Assembly (NCBI GenBank): GCA_027311065.1
Contig: DAICZP010000113.1
Span: forward strand, 27,791 to 91,790
Reading direction: 5' to 3'
DNA from: Thiomonas sp.
GTDB lineage: Bacteria; Pseudomonadota; Gammaproteobacteria; Burkholderiales; Burkholderiaceae_C
DNA length: 64,000 nt
Under the pieces are notes generated by a model, which saw only the letters and a list, made by a program, of their open reading frames with translations, had not been told where the DNA came from and made no database searches. The translations under genes were made by a program, and so were the position numbers. Below are positions 26,602 through 35,359 of this stretch, piece after piece. Within the stretch, counting starts at the first letter, position 1; each line of letters starts with the position of its first letter.

Positions 26602-27298
26602 CTGGGAACTCGTCTTGTCCGCTGCCGCGCGGCTCCAGCGCATCCTGCCGGATGCCGTGCTGGTCGGAGGAACCGCCTCGGCAATCCATGCCGAGCATCG
26701 CTTCTTAAGGGGATCCGACCATGTACTGACCGATCTGCGCCATCGCTTCGATGAAGTGTTGGCCGAACTTGAGTCGGTCGCAGGCTGTAAAACGGCTCGC
26801 GTGCAGCGCCCCGTCCAAATCCTTGGCAGTCTCGACGGCATTGAAACCGGCGTGCGTCAGCTTATCCGCGACGAACCGCTGGAAACGGCAGTGGTGGACT
26901 ATCACGGTGCGCGAATCACCGTTCCGACCGAGGGTGAGATTCTGCGCATCAAGGGCGTGCTGATTCTCAAGCGTAACGCCACGCGAGACTATCTCGACTT
27001 CGTGGCCTTGGCCGATCACATGGGCGACGGGAGCGTTGCCCACGCGCTGAAATCTTTTGACCGGCTCTACCAGCAGGACAACGGCGAATCGCCACTACAG
27101 CAGTTGCAAGTCCAGCTTGCTAACGCGCTGCCCTACGACCTGGAAGAAACAGAACTCAGCGAATACAAGAACCTCGATCCTCGCTGGCATGACTGGCAGG
27201 CGGTTAAAGCCGCTTGCTCGCACCTTTCAACCGTCATCTTCGACCGTGTGTGCGAGATGGATGCGGATCGTTCTGACGACTCTGGGATGAAACCATGA
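26573..27298 (+). CDS. AbiEii/AbiGii-like nucleotidyltransferase (candidate toxin)
   Basis: A 241-residue protein with the GG-start of a minimal nucleotidyltransferase domain (AVLVGGTASAIHAEHRF followed by GSDHVLTDL), and the conserved later segment ILKRNATRDYLDFVALADH seen in AbiEii-type proteins. In that family the toxin modifies RNA or protein with a nucleotide and is neutralised by a partner gene. Here the metal-binding D-x-D is not classic (SDHVLTD), so activity needs testing. The stop overlaps the ATG of a 33-codon remnant that is cut by the neighbouring ISL3 element. Confidence 0.7.
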   Translation: MPKNTAPLPDWELVLSAAARLQRILPDAVLVGGTASAIHAEHRFLRGSDHVLTDLRHRFDEVLAELESVAGCKTARVQRPVQILGSLDGIETGVRQLIRDEPLETAVVDYHGARITVPTEGEILRIKGVLILKRNATRDYLDFVALADHMGDGSVAHALKSFDRLYQQDNGESPLQQLQVQLANALPYDLEETELSEYKNLDPRWHDWQAVKAACSHLSTVIFDRVCEMDADRSDDSGMKP

Positions 27299-27377
27299 AC
27301 GAGAGTACGCCAATGACCACATCCACTCACAAGACAAGCAAGCGGTACTTGAAGCCATCAAGGCGGAATAGCGCGTC

Positions 27378-28772
27378 ATGCCAGCGAACATCCTGAACCT
27401 CCCGCAGTACCGAGTGATTCGCGTGGAGGAAGCCGACCACGACTACCACGTCACCGCCGAGCCGGTGGACGTGGCATCAAGCTGCCCGCACTGCCAGTCC
27501 GGCCGGCTGACCTCGTGGGGCACCCGCGAGCAGGTGTTCAAGGACTTGCCCATGCACGGCAAGCGCGTAGGCATCTACATCGACACCAAGCGGCTGCGCT
27601 GCCAAGCCTGCGGCAAGACCTTCTCGCAGGCGCTGCCGGTGCTGGCCGAGAATCGGATGATGACCGACCGGCTGGTGAAGTGGATCGGGCAACAAGCCTT
27701 GAAGCACACCTTCACCTCGCTGGCCGACGAAACTGGCGTGGTCGAAGGGACGATTCGCAACATCTTCCGCGACTACATCAATGAGCTTGAGCAGACCGTC
27801 CGCTTCGAGACGCCGAAGTGGATGGGCATCGACGAAATCCACATCATCAACAAGCCGCGCTGCGTCGTCTCGAACATTCAAAGCAACACCATCGTGGACA
27901 TGCTCCACAACCGGAACAAGGACACGGTGGCGAAGTACCTGTTCAAGATGCCGAACCGGGACAAGGTGCAGTACGTGGCGATGGATATGTGGACTCCCTA
28001 CCGCGACGCGGTGGGCGCGGTATTGCCGGACGCAACAATCGTCATCGACAAGTTCCACGTCGTCCGCATGGCAAACGATGCGATGGAGAAGGCCCGCAAG
28101 GGCCTGCGAGGCGAATTGACGATCAAGCAGAAGCGCGGGTTGATGCACGACCGATTCGTGTTGCTCAAACGCGAGCGCGACCTGAACGATGAAGACCGGC
28201 TGAACCTTGATGGTTGGACGAAGAACTACCCAGCCTTGGGAGAGGCGTACCGGCTCAAGGAGGACTTCCACGGCATCTACGAGGCCGGGACGCCAGAGGA
28301 AGCTATGCGGCGCTACGAGGCGTGGTGCAGGGGCATCTCGACTGAGATCAGACCCTACTTCGCCGACGTGATTCTGGCCTTCACCAACTGGCAGCCCTTC
28401 ATCCTCAATTACTTCGAACATCCGGTGACGAACGCCTACACCGAGAGCCTGAACAGGCTCATCCGGGTGATGAACCGCATCGGGCGGGGCTACTCGTTCG
28501 ATGCGCTCCGCGCCAGGATTCTCCTCACAAATGGTATCCACGGCAACAAGCAGAAGCGACCACGGTTCGAGCGTCATGGCGAGCCGGTGCCGGTCGAGAT
28601 GGGTTATGGCCTGTCGGGCGATGCTATCGGGTACGGGTTGTCGGTGATGGAAAAGGTGCGTCCGATGCATGCGCCCGAAGCATATGACCCACACAAGCAT
28701 GAGAAACGAGACAAGAACTACGGGGCGGACATTTCAACACTCATCCACATGATCGGAGCGGGGGAGCTTTGA
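27378..28772 (+). CDS. ISL3-family transposase
   Basis: A full-length 464-residue transposase. The N-terminus holds the four-Cys zinc-ribbon characteristic of ISL3 (CPHCQSGRL...RLRCQACGKTF), then a helix-turn-helix and the DDE domain with MGIDEIHI (first Asp), VIDKFHVV (second Asp) and YTESLNRL (Glu). It ends with the basic RIGRGYSFDALRARI segment. No frameshift is seen, so the enzyme may be active. Confidence 0.94.
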   Translation: MPANILNLPQYRVIRVEEADHDYHVTAEPVDVASSCPHCQSGRLTSWGTREQVFKDLPMHGKRVGIYIDTKRLRCQACGKTFSQALPVLAENRMMTDRLVKWIGQQALKHTFTSLADETGVVEGTIRNIFRDYINELEQTVRFETPKWMGIDEIHIINKPRCVVSNIQSNTIVDMLHNRNKDTVAKYLFKMPNRDKVQYVAMDMWTPYRDAVGAVLPDATIVIDKFHVVRMANDAMEKARKGLRGELTIKQKRGLMHDRFVLLKRERDLNDEDRLNLDGWTKNYPALGEAYRLKEDFHGIYEAGTPEEAMRRYEAWCRGISTEIRPYFADVILAFTNWQPFILNYFEHPVTNAYTESLNRLIRVMNRIGRGYSFDALRARILLTNGIHGNKQKRPRFERHGEPVPVEMGYGLSGDAIGYGLSVMEKVRPMHAPEAYDPHKHEKRDKNYGADISTLIHMIGAGEL

Positions 28773-28802
28773 TCCCACTCCAACCACCTTTTACGAATAC
28801 CC
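27378..28802 (+). mobile_element. ISL3-family insertion sequence, left end not found
   Basis: The right terminal repeat ends at 28802; on the minus strand it reads GGGTATTCGTAAAAGGTGG, a normal ISL3-type terminus beginning GGG. No matching sequence occurs in the 90 bases before the transposase, so the left end has been lost or has diverged, and the listed start is just the transposase start. A short in-frame peptide tail (EYANDHIHSQDKQAVLEAIKAE) precedes the transposase. Confidence 0.7.
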
Positions 28803-28803
28803 T

Positions 28804-29166
28804 TTAATTGTTCGGACGTCGAAGAGAGAGTGATACGCCAACTCCTGTGCACTCTTGATAGACACTCGACTTTTCGACTCTGACATCGACACTTTGAACC
28901 TTCTCGGAAAGAAGGCACAAGTCAGCAACGCGCTTGGCGAAAAATTCCTGCGTCAAATAGGTGTCCAAAAACAGCAGCTTGAGGCCTTCATAGATTGCAT
29001 CGTAATCAAAATAGCATGCAATATCATCTTCCCAGGATGTCGGGAAACCAACTTCCATCGATATGCTGACTTTGTAGGGTTGCTTTTGTTTTTTTTCAAA
29101 ATCATGAATGCCGATCTGAAGTTGGCTCGTGAATTCGTTAATAAAAATTCGATAACATTCGCTCAC
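28804..29166 (-). CDS. FolB/FolX-like dihydroneopterin aldolase family protein
   Basis: A 120-residue protein of the dihydroneopterin aldolase/epimerase fold (INEFTSQLQIGIHDFEKK near the N-terminus; ADLCLLSEKVQSVDVRVEK in the C-terminal half). Family enzymes cleave or epimerise dihydroneopterin in folate or monapterin synthesis. The substrate cannot be distinguished here. Its start overlaps the upstream reductase gene by 4 bases, giving a coupled pair. The stop codon lies one base from the ISL3 right end, so the insertion just missed the gene. Base composition is AT-rich compared with the chromosome. Confidence 0.8.
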   Translation of the reverse strand: MSECYRIFINEFTSQLQIGIHDFEKKQKQPYKVSISMEVGFPTSWEDDIACYFDYDAIYEGLKLLFLDTYLTQEFFAKRVADLCLLSEKVQSVDVRVEKSSVYQECTGVGVSLSLRRPNN

Positions 29167-29933
29167 TTTTTGGATCCTTCCTGGAGATATGCAACGTCGC
29201 GTTTGAGGTTCATCATGCTTTGCCCGCCATCAACAGGGATGATGAAGCCGCTCTGCAACGACCCGCTGACACAAAAATTGACCGCGGAAATGACGTCGCC
29301 GATGTTCACGGGTTCTTGCGTAAGATTGATGCTTGACAACTCCGAGACGCGTCCGGTGGTCAGCGGCCCGCTTTCCAAAAACATGGATGGAGCAACACCA
29401 TAAATTTTGGCAATCCCTTCAAAAGCAAGCGCATAAATTTTAGTTGCTGCCCCCAGGGCTGATTTTGAGAGAGAGTATGAAAGATAGTCCATGTTTGGTG
29501 AAATGACGCGGCTATCAAGCATGTTGACAACTGTCTTGTCATTCGGCTTTCCATTGCTCAAAAAGGCCTCCATCAGCAACAGCGGTGCCTGCAAGTTCAC
29601 GGAAAATGCGCTTCTCAAAGTCTCGGGATTCAGAGATCCAGGCTTGTCGTATTCAAACCGGGATGCATTGTTTATTAATATATCAATTTCCCGATTCTCA
29701 GGTGTGCCGCGACGAAAGAATTCAGTCGCCGTATTCAGGTCGGTTACCTCCCCCAAATTGTAAGAGAATGTCATCAGGTTGTCGCGGTACCTGGACGCGC
29801 CACCAGACAGATTCTTGAAATCGAAGGGTGTTGTGTGGTGATGGCTGATGACGAAAAAGCCCTGCTCCAAAAATGACGATGTCAAAGCAAGGCCGAGTCG
29901 CTTTGCGCCACCAGTCACAAGAATGGTTTTCAT
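29163..29933 (-). CDS. Short-chain dehydrogenase of the pteridine reductase (FolM/PTR1) type
   Basis: A 256-residue SDR starting at MKTILVTGGAKRLGLALT. The cofactor motif is TGxxxRxG rather than TGxxxGxG, a mark of pteridine reductases such as FolM and PTR1, which reduce dihydromonapterin or dihydrofolate with NADPH. Catalytic residues are in YSLSKSALG (Tyr-x3-Lys); LINNAS is the NNAG equivalent. The track's 287-residue version adds 31 residues with no family support. It is coupled to the FolB-like gene, so the two probably form a short pterin pathway. AT-rich codon use suggests acquisition by transfer. Confidence 0.8.
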   Translation of the reverse strand: MKTILVTGGAKRLGLALTSSFLEQGFFVISHHHTTPFDFKNLSGGASRYRDNLMTFSYNLGEVTDLNTATEFFRRGTPENREIDILINNASRFEYDKPGSLNPETLRSAFSVNLQAPLLLMEAFLSNGKPNDKTVVNMLDSRVISPNMDYLSYSLSKSALGAATKIYALAFEGIAKIYGVAPSMFLESGPLTTGRVSELSSINLTQEPVNIGDVISAVNFCVSGSLQSGFIIPVDGGQSMMNLKRDVAYLQEGSKK

Positions 29934-30192
29934 TTGTGCGCTTTCATGCTTCAGGAGATTGCCAGGAGAGGGTGCGTGTGCATCGCGGGGAATCTTCGCT
30001 GCTTGCCGAATTTTTTGCACCGTCATGGACGTTGACGACGCGTTCTTCTGGACGACGTCACCAAGACCAACAGTGGTCGAATGACGCTTTGTTGATTGGA
30101 TTCCAGCGGTTTTCCTTTTGAGTCACGTGCCTGCATCGCAGGTTTGGCAATCATCAAAATCCGCAGGCATCGTCACGGATGGTAAGGCTTTA

Positions 30193-31017
30193 TCATGAAT
30201 TGTTGTCCACTGATCTCTCTCTCAGAAACTGATCCGCTTCCTTGATGATCGATTTCAGAAAATACATCAAGTCTTGTGAGAAGTAAAGCTGCTCGCGCGG
30301 TGAATAAAGGAAGTCATCTGATAAAAACGCAACAAAGACTAATGAGTGAAACTGTATTCCGTCAAATTCATGCACGCCGGTGGATGGATTCAAAGTGTAC
30401 GCGTACAGCTCTCGACTGGCCGAGAGTTTCGCACCTCCGAGCGAGTGTTTGAGTGATGTGATGATTTCATCAGCTTTGCTTTGCGCTGCGGTTGGGAAAT
30501 ACAGGCACAAATTGACCCTGCGGACGTTGAGCTCGATGCGGAAGCGCAGTGCGATGGGGTTGTGCAAGTCGCTCTTGCGTGCGTTCGTCGTGTGTAGACG
30601 GAGAGTATATTCCGCGTCTCCTCTTCCAGGGTTGTGGATGACATTGATTGTGGGCTTTGCTGGAAGTTCGCACGAAGATATCGACGATGGTCCGATTGGT
30701 TCGCTGATGCGTTTTGAATAATCAAGAATGTTTTCAAGCTCTCTGGGAATGACAATTGTCAATATTTTGGTTGTTTGTTCATGAAGTGCTGAAATACCTG
30801 AGTTTGAAACTCCACTCAGCAGCGCGATGAGTGAAATCGGTAGGATATTTCCAAGCAAGATGGCGCCGGCCTCGACCCATTTTTCGTGAGATTTATAAAT
30901 GAGGCCATCCCCCGCTACGTACAAATCGATCAACAGCAGAGAAATAAGAAAAATTGCCACCAGGATTTTGTAGGGTTTTGGAATGACGGCGATTCTCAAT
31001 TGATCAAAAAATTCCAT
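30193..31017 (-). CDS. Unknown protein with two N-terminal membrane segments
   Basis: A 274-residue protein. Two hydrophobic stretches (about residues 17-37, ILVAIFLISLLLIDLYV, and 50-70, AILLGNILPISLIALLSG) anchor a roughly 200-residue soluble domain. The soluble part has mixed strands and helices (RFRIELNVRRVNLCLYFPT, QFHSLVFVAFLSDDFLY) and no motif I can name. It lies upstream of the pterin gene pair on the same strand with a 260-base gap. Codon use is AT-rich. Unknown function; a membrane-anchored sensor or effector is conceivable but not supported. Confidence 0.7.
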   Translation of the reverse strand: MEFFDQLRIAVIPKPYKILVAIFLISLLLIDLYVAGDGLIYKSHEKWVEAGAILLGNILPISLIALLSGVSNSGISALHEQTTKILTIVIPRELENILDYSKRISEPIGPSSISSCELPAKPTINVIHNPGRGDAEYTLRLHTTNARKSDLHNPIALRFRIELNVRRVNLCLYFPTAAQSKADEIITSLKHSLGGAKLSASRELYAYTLNPSTGVHEFDGIQFHSLVFVAFLSDDFLYSPREQLYFSQDLMYFLKSIIKEADQFLRERSVDNNS

Positions 31018-31365
31018 GATATCAAACTTATAATTTAATAATTAAAAATGTTTTTGATGGTTCAAGCGGCTCGTCAACGTTGCAGACAGGTTGATCATTT
31101 GCGCGAACCAGGCTGTCGGCGGCATGGACGCAGACATGGTAATGCGCGCCGCAGGACGGTTTGCCGTATCGCGTTGTGTCATGTCTCCACCACCTTTGCG
31201 GGCAGCGAATTGAAAGGCGCGGACAATGACCGCCACAGACGGGATTGCGGCGCAGAAGCGATACCTGCGTCGGATCCCGATCCAGTTCGGGGCACGGTGC
31301 AGGCGCACCGCGCCCTCAGGCCATCCCGGAGTCGGGAATTTCGCCGCTGCCAGATGGCGGGAGAA
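31018..31365. other. Intergenic region at the edge of the AT-rich block
   Basis: No gene is supported. Bases 31018-31060 are AT-rich (TATAATTTAATAATTAAAAATG) and likely contain the promoter of the membrane-protein gene. From about 31070 the sequence returns to chromosomal GC content, so a junction between acquired and core DNA probably lies here. An 88-codon minus-strand ORF at 31042-31308 lacks a ribosome site and recognisable features. Confidence 0.5.
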
Positions 31366-32307
31366 TCAGTCCCCGGATCCAGACCGCGTCGCCGTCCGGG
31401 ATCGGCGGTTCAGGCGTGGCGCGAGCTGATTGAGCGCCAGACCCGCCAGCACGAGCAGGCCTGCGCCGATTTTCCACGGCTGGAGGGTTTCGCCGAGCAC
31501 CAGCGCGGCACACACCATTCCGACCGCCGGGACCAGCAGGGTGTAGGGCGCCAGCTCGGCTGCAGCATGTCGCCGCATCAGCATCGACCACACGCCGAAG
31601 CCGAACAGGGTGTTGGGATAAGACTGGAAAAACACGGCGGCCCACGACCAGACGCCCATCGCATGCAGCGCGGCAGCCACGGCGGTCGGTCCCTCTGTGA
31701 GCAGTGACAGCGCCACCAGCGGCGGCACCGCGACCAGGCTGCCCCGTGCCGCGAGGGCGAGCGGATCCACGCTGCCGATATGCTTGGTCAGCATGTTCGC
31801 CGTCGCCCACGACAGCGCGGCCCCGAGCACCATCATCAGTCCATCCAAAGTGGCCGGCTGATCGAGGTGCAGGGCGACCACAGCCATCCCCAGGAACGCA
31901 ATGCCTGCACCGATCCACTGCAGCGGGCGCACGCGCTCGTGCAGCAGGCCCCAAGCCAGCCCCATCGTGAAAAAGGCTTGCAGCTGGATGACGAGGGAGG
32001 CCAGTCCTGCCGGCATGCCCAGCTTGATACCGACGAACAGCAGCGCGAACTGCACCCCGAACTGTGCGAGGCCCCAGGCCACCAGCCACCGCCACGCGAT
32101 TGCCGGACGCCGGCGCAGGAATACCAACGGAAAGGCAGCGAACAGGAAGCGCAAGCTCGTGAACAGGAGCGGCGGCATGCCGCGAAGCCCCAGTTTGATG
32201 ACAACGAAATTCGAACCCCAGATGGTGACAACGATCAACATCAACGCGATGTCGCGAAGCCGCATCGCGTCATGCGTCTGTGCTGCCGAAGTTTGGGAGG
32301 TGCTCAT
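31366..32307 (-). CDS. EamA-family (DMT superfamily) metabolite exporter
   Basis: A 313-residue inner-membrane protein with about ten transmembrane helices arranged as two EamA repeats; the first begins LMLIVVTIWGSNFVVIKLGL and the second ALSWATANMLTKHIG. Members export amino acids and related metabolites such as cysteine precursors; substrate here is unknown. The C-terminal tail is basic and Arg-rich. It follows the UPF0149 gene on the same strand with a 37-base gap, so the two may be co-transcribed. Confidence 0.88.
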   Translation of the reverse strand: MSTSQTSAAQTHDAMRLRDIALMLIVVTIWGSNFVVIKLGLRGMPPLLFTSLRFLFAAFPLVFLRRRPAIAWRWLVAWGLAQFGVQFALLFVGIKLGMPAGLASLVIQLQAFFTMGLAWGLLHERVRPLQWIGAGIAFLGMAVVALHLDQPATLDGLMMVLGAALSWATANMLTKHIGSVDPLALAARGSLVAVPPLVALSLLTEGPTAVAAALHAMGVWSWAAVFFQSYPNTLFGFGVWSMLMRRHAAAELAPYTLLVPAVGMVCAALVLGETLQPWKIGAGLLVLAGLALNQLAPRLNRRSRTATRSGSGD

Positions 32308-32344
32308 GGTTGCCGGGGTCCACGGGGTGTTGATTGCCGCGTCG

Positions 32345-32959
32345 TCACCGGGATTCCGCCCCTGACCGGCGATCTTGCCAATATGCGTACATGGCGAGTA
32401 CGCATTCGGGAATCTCGAGCGAAACCCGCTCGCGGTCTGCCGGGGTTTTGATCAGGGCGTCGCGCTCCGGGCCGAAATCCTCTTCGCCGAGAAGCCGGAT
32501 CGGGCGCAGCCATGCCTGACCCTGCTGGGTCGCCAGGAGGGCTGCCCAGTCCTCCTCGCAGAATTTCATGCCGGTAATGAATCCATACGCCCAGATTTCC
32601 GCGTCGTCCCGCTCCTGCGCGTGGTCCTGAAATGTCGACCAAAGGGGAACCATGGAGGGGCCATCGGGGTGCTCGAGGTTGGCAACGATGCCGTCGTGGA
32701 GGCGCGTGATCAAAACCAGAATATGGTCGAGTTCCTGCGCGTCCTGCGTCGGAGGCCGCATGGCGGCAAAGTCCTCACCCCAGATTCGGGGAATCCATTG
32801 CTGCGGCGTGACCGTCTTCGGACCGATCGCCAAGGCATGCAGGTAGCCGTCAAGCATGTCGAGGGTCATGCTGTCGGGAACGTCTGCATACAGCAGGAAG
32901 TCATCGAGGATGCCGATCTCGTCGTCGGTCAGCGGGAGGTGTGTGTTTTCGGATTCCAT
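32345..32959 (-). CDS. UPF0149 (YecA/YgfB-type) family protein
   Basis: A 204-residue protein starting at MESENTHLPLTDDEIGILDDFL. The helical N-terminal domain with DMLDGYLHALAIGP and the later IWAYGFITGMKF segment are typical of the UPF0149 family. The SEC-C metal motif found at the C-terminus of some YecA proteins is absent here. Biochemical function in the family is largely unknown. The track's 217-residue version uses an upstream GC-rich start without family support. Confidence 0.85.
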   Translation of the reverse strand: MESENTHLPLTDDEIGILDDFLLYADVPDSMTLDMLDGYLHALAIGPKTVTPQQWIPRIWGEDFAAMRPPTQDAQELDHILVLITRLHDGIVANLEHPDGPSMVPLWSTFQDHAQERDDAEIWAYGFITGMKFCEEDWAALLATQQGQAWLRPIRLLGEEDFGPERDALIKTPADRERVSLEIPECVLAMYAYWQDRRSGAESR

Positions 32960-32994
32960 GGCCGGGCACTGTAGTGCATCGGCGCCACGCGCCG

Positions 32995-34104
32995 TCACTG
33001 CGCGACGGCCTGCATGTCATCGGCGATCTTGCGCGCCAGCTGCAAGCGTTCAGTCCCTCGTTCCAGACCCTCGATCCAGCGTCGAGGAATTGCCTGCAGG
33101 CCTCCGATGGCGCCGCACAGTGCACCAGTCAATATTGCGCGCGCCTGGTTCTGGCCGCCGCCGTTGACCGCCGTGAGCACGGCAGTCTCGAAATCGCTGC
33201 CGAACCGCGCGGCCAGGTAATAGGCAGCAGGAAACTGGTGGTAAACCGCGCACGGCAAGCCGTAGAGAAGGCAGATTTTCCACGCCGGCTCGAACTGCAG
33301 GTCGGGGTCGCGCGCGGCGCGTGCGATGTTGGAGGGCATGAGCAGCGCATCCGGGGAGGCGAACTGACCGGCGTCGCGACGTGGCTTTTCCGAATCAGCC
33401 GTCACGGCCGACTCCGATGCGGTGGTGACTGTATGAAACGGCAACTGTCCTTCGCGGACGAGTGCCATGAGTTTGCCCGACACTGCTTCGTCCAGCGCAT
33501 GGCCCTGCACCAGAAGGCCCAGCACGCTGGCGTAGGCCACGGTCATGGCCATGACCGTGGGATCAATCTGTGTCAGTGCGGTGTTCGCGCAGACATCGCG
33601 CGCCAGCTTCCCGGGTTGCAGCGCGTTGCGTACGGCGATGGCGAGCACGCGCTCTGCCGCTTCCGTGTTGTCGGCGTAACCACCGCTTTCACCCCATGGC
33701 CGCCCTTGCACGACGCGCGCACGCCAGGATTCGCGCATGGACTGGCTGGTGTAGCCACCCGGCCCGCTGAGTGGCGTACCGTCGATCAGCGGAAAGAATT
33801 CGTCGTCGATTCGCTGGCAGAAATCCGCCTCGTCGTAGGCGCCACGCCCGGCGAGGCTTCGCAGCGTGAGTTCCAGCAGCCATCCAGCTTGCGACGACTG
33901 ACCCGCGCGCAGGCCGGCGTGGTAGCGGCCGGGGCGCGGCTCGGTGTAGTCCGAAATCCAGGGACCATAGTCACGGCGCAGTGCATCGAGGTCGTAGTAC
34001 CAGTGCGGGCCGAGCCCCAGTGCATCCCCGACAAATGCCCCCATGAGTGCGCCGGCGACGCGCTCGCCGAGGGGAATGGAAGTGGGTTGCGGGGTGGTTG
34101 TCAT
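32995..34104 (-). CDS. ADP-ribosylglycohydrolase homologue with altered metal-binding motif
   Basis: A 369-residue protein of the ADP-ribosylglycohydrolase fold, whose members remove ADP-ribose from proteins or small molecules with Mg ions. The N-terminal GALMGAFVGDALGLGPHWYYD matches the family. The DDTE-like site reads YADNTEAAERV, and the C-terminal GGDxDT reads GGGQNQARAILTGA, so acidic metal ligands are replaced. It may be a divergent subfamily or an inactive relative. ATG 34104 is chosen at MTTTPQPTSIPLG. It sits divergent to the alcohol dehydrogenase gene. Confidence 0.83.
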   Translation of the reverse strand: MTTTPQPTSIPLGERVAGALMGAFVGDALGLGPHWYYDLDALRRDYGPWISDYTEPRPGRYHAGLRAGQSSQAGWLLELTLRSLAGRGAYDEADFCQRIDDEFFPLIDGTPLSGPGGYTSQSMRESWRARVVQGRPWGESGGYADNTEAAERVLAIAVRNALQPGKLARDVCANTALTQIDPTVMAMTVAYASVLGLLVQGHALDEAVSGKLMALVREGQLPFHTVTTASESAVTADSEKPRRDAGQFASPDALLMPSNIARAARDPDLQFEPAWKICLLYGLPCAVYHQFPAAYYLAARFGSDFETAVLTAVNGGGQNQARAILTGALCGAIGGLQAIPRRWIEGLERGTERLQLARKIADDMQAVAQ

Positions 34105-34268
34105 GTGTGGGTTCCATCTGGTTGTGAAGCTCTGCAGCAAATCGGCTCGACGCCTAGACTATCCGTGTTTGCGGAACATCTGGCAAGGTATGAACGAGAT
34201 TTTCCGTACGTGGTGCCGCGCGAATCCTGGCACTGTTCATGCAATGTGACTCAACAAGGAATTATCGA

Positions 34269-35324
34269 ATGCTTGTTCAAGCGTATGGAGCCCAAGCGGG
34301 CGATCAGCCTCTGGCGCCACTGGAAATCACGCGCCGAGCCCCGGGCGAACACGATGTGCAAATTGACATCGCATATTGCGGTATCTGTCATTCAGACCTG
34401 CATCAGGTGCGCTCGGAATGGGCTGGGACGCAGTACCCATGCGTTCCCGGTCATGAAATCGTGGGGCGCGTGTCCGCGGTCGGTGCGCACGTGACGGGCT
34501 TCAAGACTGGCGATCTCGTCGGTGTTGGTTGCATGGTGGACAGTTGCGGGGATTGCGAGGAGTGCCATGCCGGTCTGGAAAACTACTGTGACGGCATGGT
34601 CCCGACCTACAACGGCGCAACGCCGGATGCGCCGGGTTGGACCCACGGCGGCTATTCCCAGGCCATCGTCGTGAACCAGCGCTACGTGTTGCGGATTCGT
34701 CACCCCGAAGAGCAGCTCGCGGCCGTGGCACCGTTGTTGTGTGCTGGCATCACCACGTACTCGCCTCTGCGTCACTGGAAGGTCGGTCCGGGCATGAAGG
34801 TCGGTGTGGTCGGCATCGGCGGACTCGGGCACATGGGGATCAAGCTTGCGCACGCGATGGGCGCCCACGTGGTGGCTTTCACCACGTCGGAATCGAAGCG
34901 CGCGGCGGCCAAGGCCCTGGGTGCGGACGAGGTCGTGGTGTCGCGTCACACCGATGAAATGGCCGCGCACGCGAAGAGTTTCGACTTCATTCTCAATACG
35001 GTGGCAGCCTCGCATGATCTTGATGCGTTCCTGGTCCTGCTGAAGCGCGACGCGACCATGGCCCTGGTGGGAGCGCCGTCCACGCCTCATCCGTCCCCGC
35101 AGGTGTTTGACCTCATCATGAAGCGACGCTCGCTTGCAGGATCGTTGATCGGCGGTATTCCGGAGACGCAGGAAATGCTCGACTTCTGCGCCAGGCATGG
35201 CATCGTTTCGGACATCGAGCTGATCGGAGCCGATCAGATCAACGTCGCCTACGAGCGCATGCTCAAGGGAGATGTCAAGTATCGCTTCGTGATCGATAAC
35301 GCCACCATGGCGCGTCATTCGTAA
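34269..35324 (+). CDS. Zinc-dependent alcohol dehydrogenase (YahK/cinnamyl alcohol dehydrogenase type)
   Basis: A 351-residue medium-chain dehydrogenase that reduces aldehydes with NADPH. Catalytic zinc ligands are in CGICHSD and GHEIVG; the structural zinc cluster is in CGDCEECHAGLENYC. The nucleotide-binding motif is GVVGIGGLGHMGIKLA. This pattern is that of YahK/YjgB and plant-type cinnamyl alcohol dehydrogenases. ATG 34269 has AAGGA 8 bases upstream. The gene is a single transcription unit. Confidence 0.93.
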   Translation: MLVQAYGAQAGDQPLAPLEITRRAPGEHDVQIDIAYCGICHSDLHQVRSEWAGTQYPCVPGHEIVGRVSAVGAHVTGFKTGDLVGVGCMVDSCGDCEECHAGLENYCDGMVPTYNGATPDAPGWTHGGYSQAIVVNQRYVLRIRHPEEQLAAVAPLLCAGITTYSPLRHWKVGPGMKVGVVGIGGLGHMGIKLAHAMGAHVVAFTTSESKRAAAKALGADEVVVSRHTDEMAAHAKSFDFILNTVAASHDLDAFLVLLKRDATMALVGAPSTPHPSPQVFDLIMKRRSLAGSLIGGIPETQEMLDFCARHGIVSDIELIGADQINVAYERMLKGDVKYRFVIDNATMARHS

Positions 35325-35359
35325 CCATTCAGGGCAAGGGGCAGGCTCGATCCAGGACG

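Noticed and set aside
31042-31308. 88-residue minus-strand ORF before the EamA gene
   Set aside because: No ribosome site, no family features and a position across the AT-rich to GC-rich junction.
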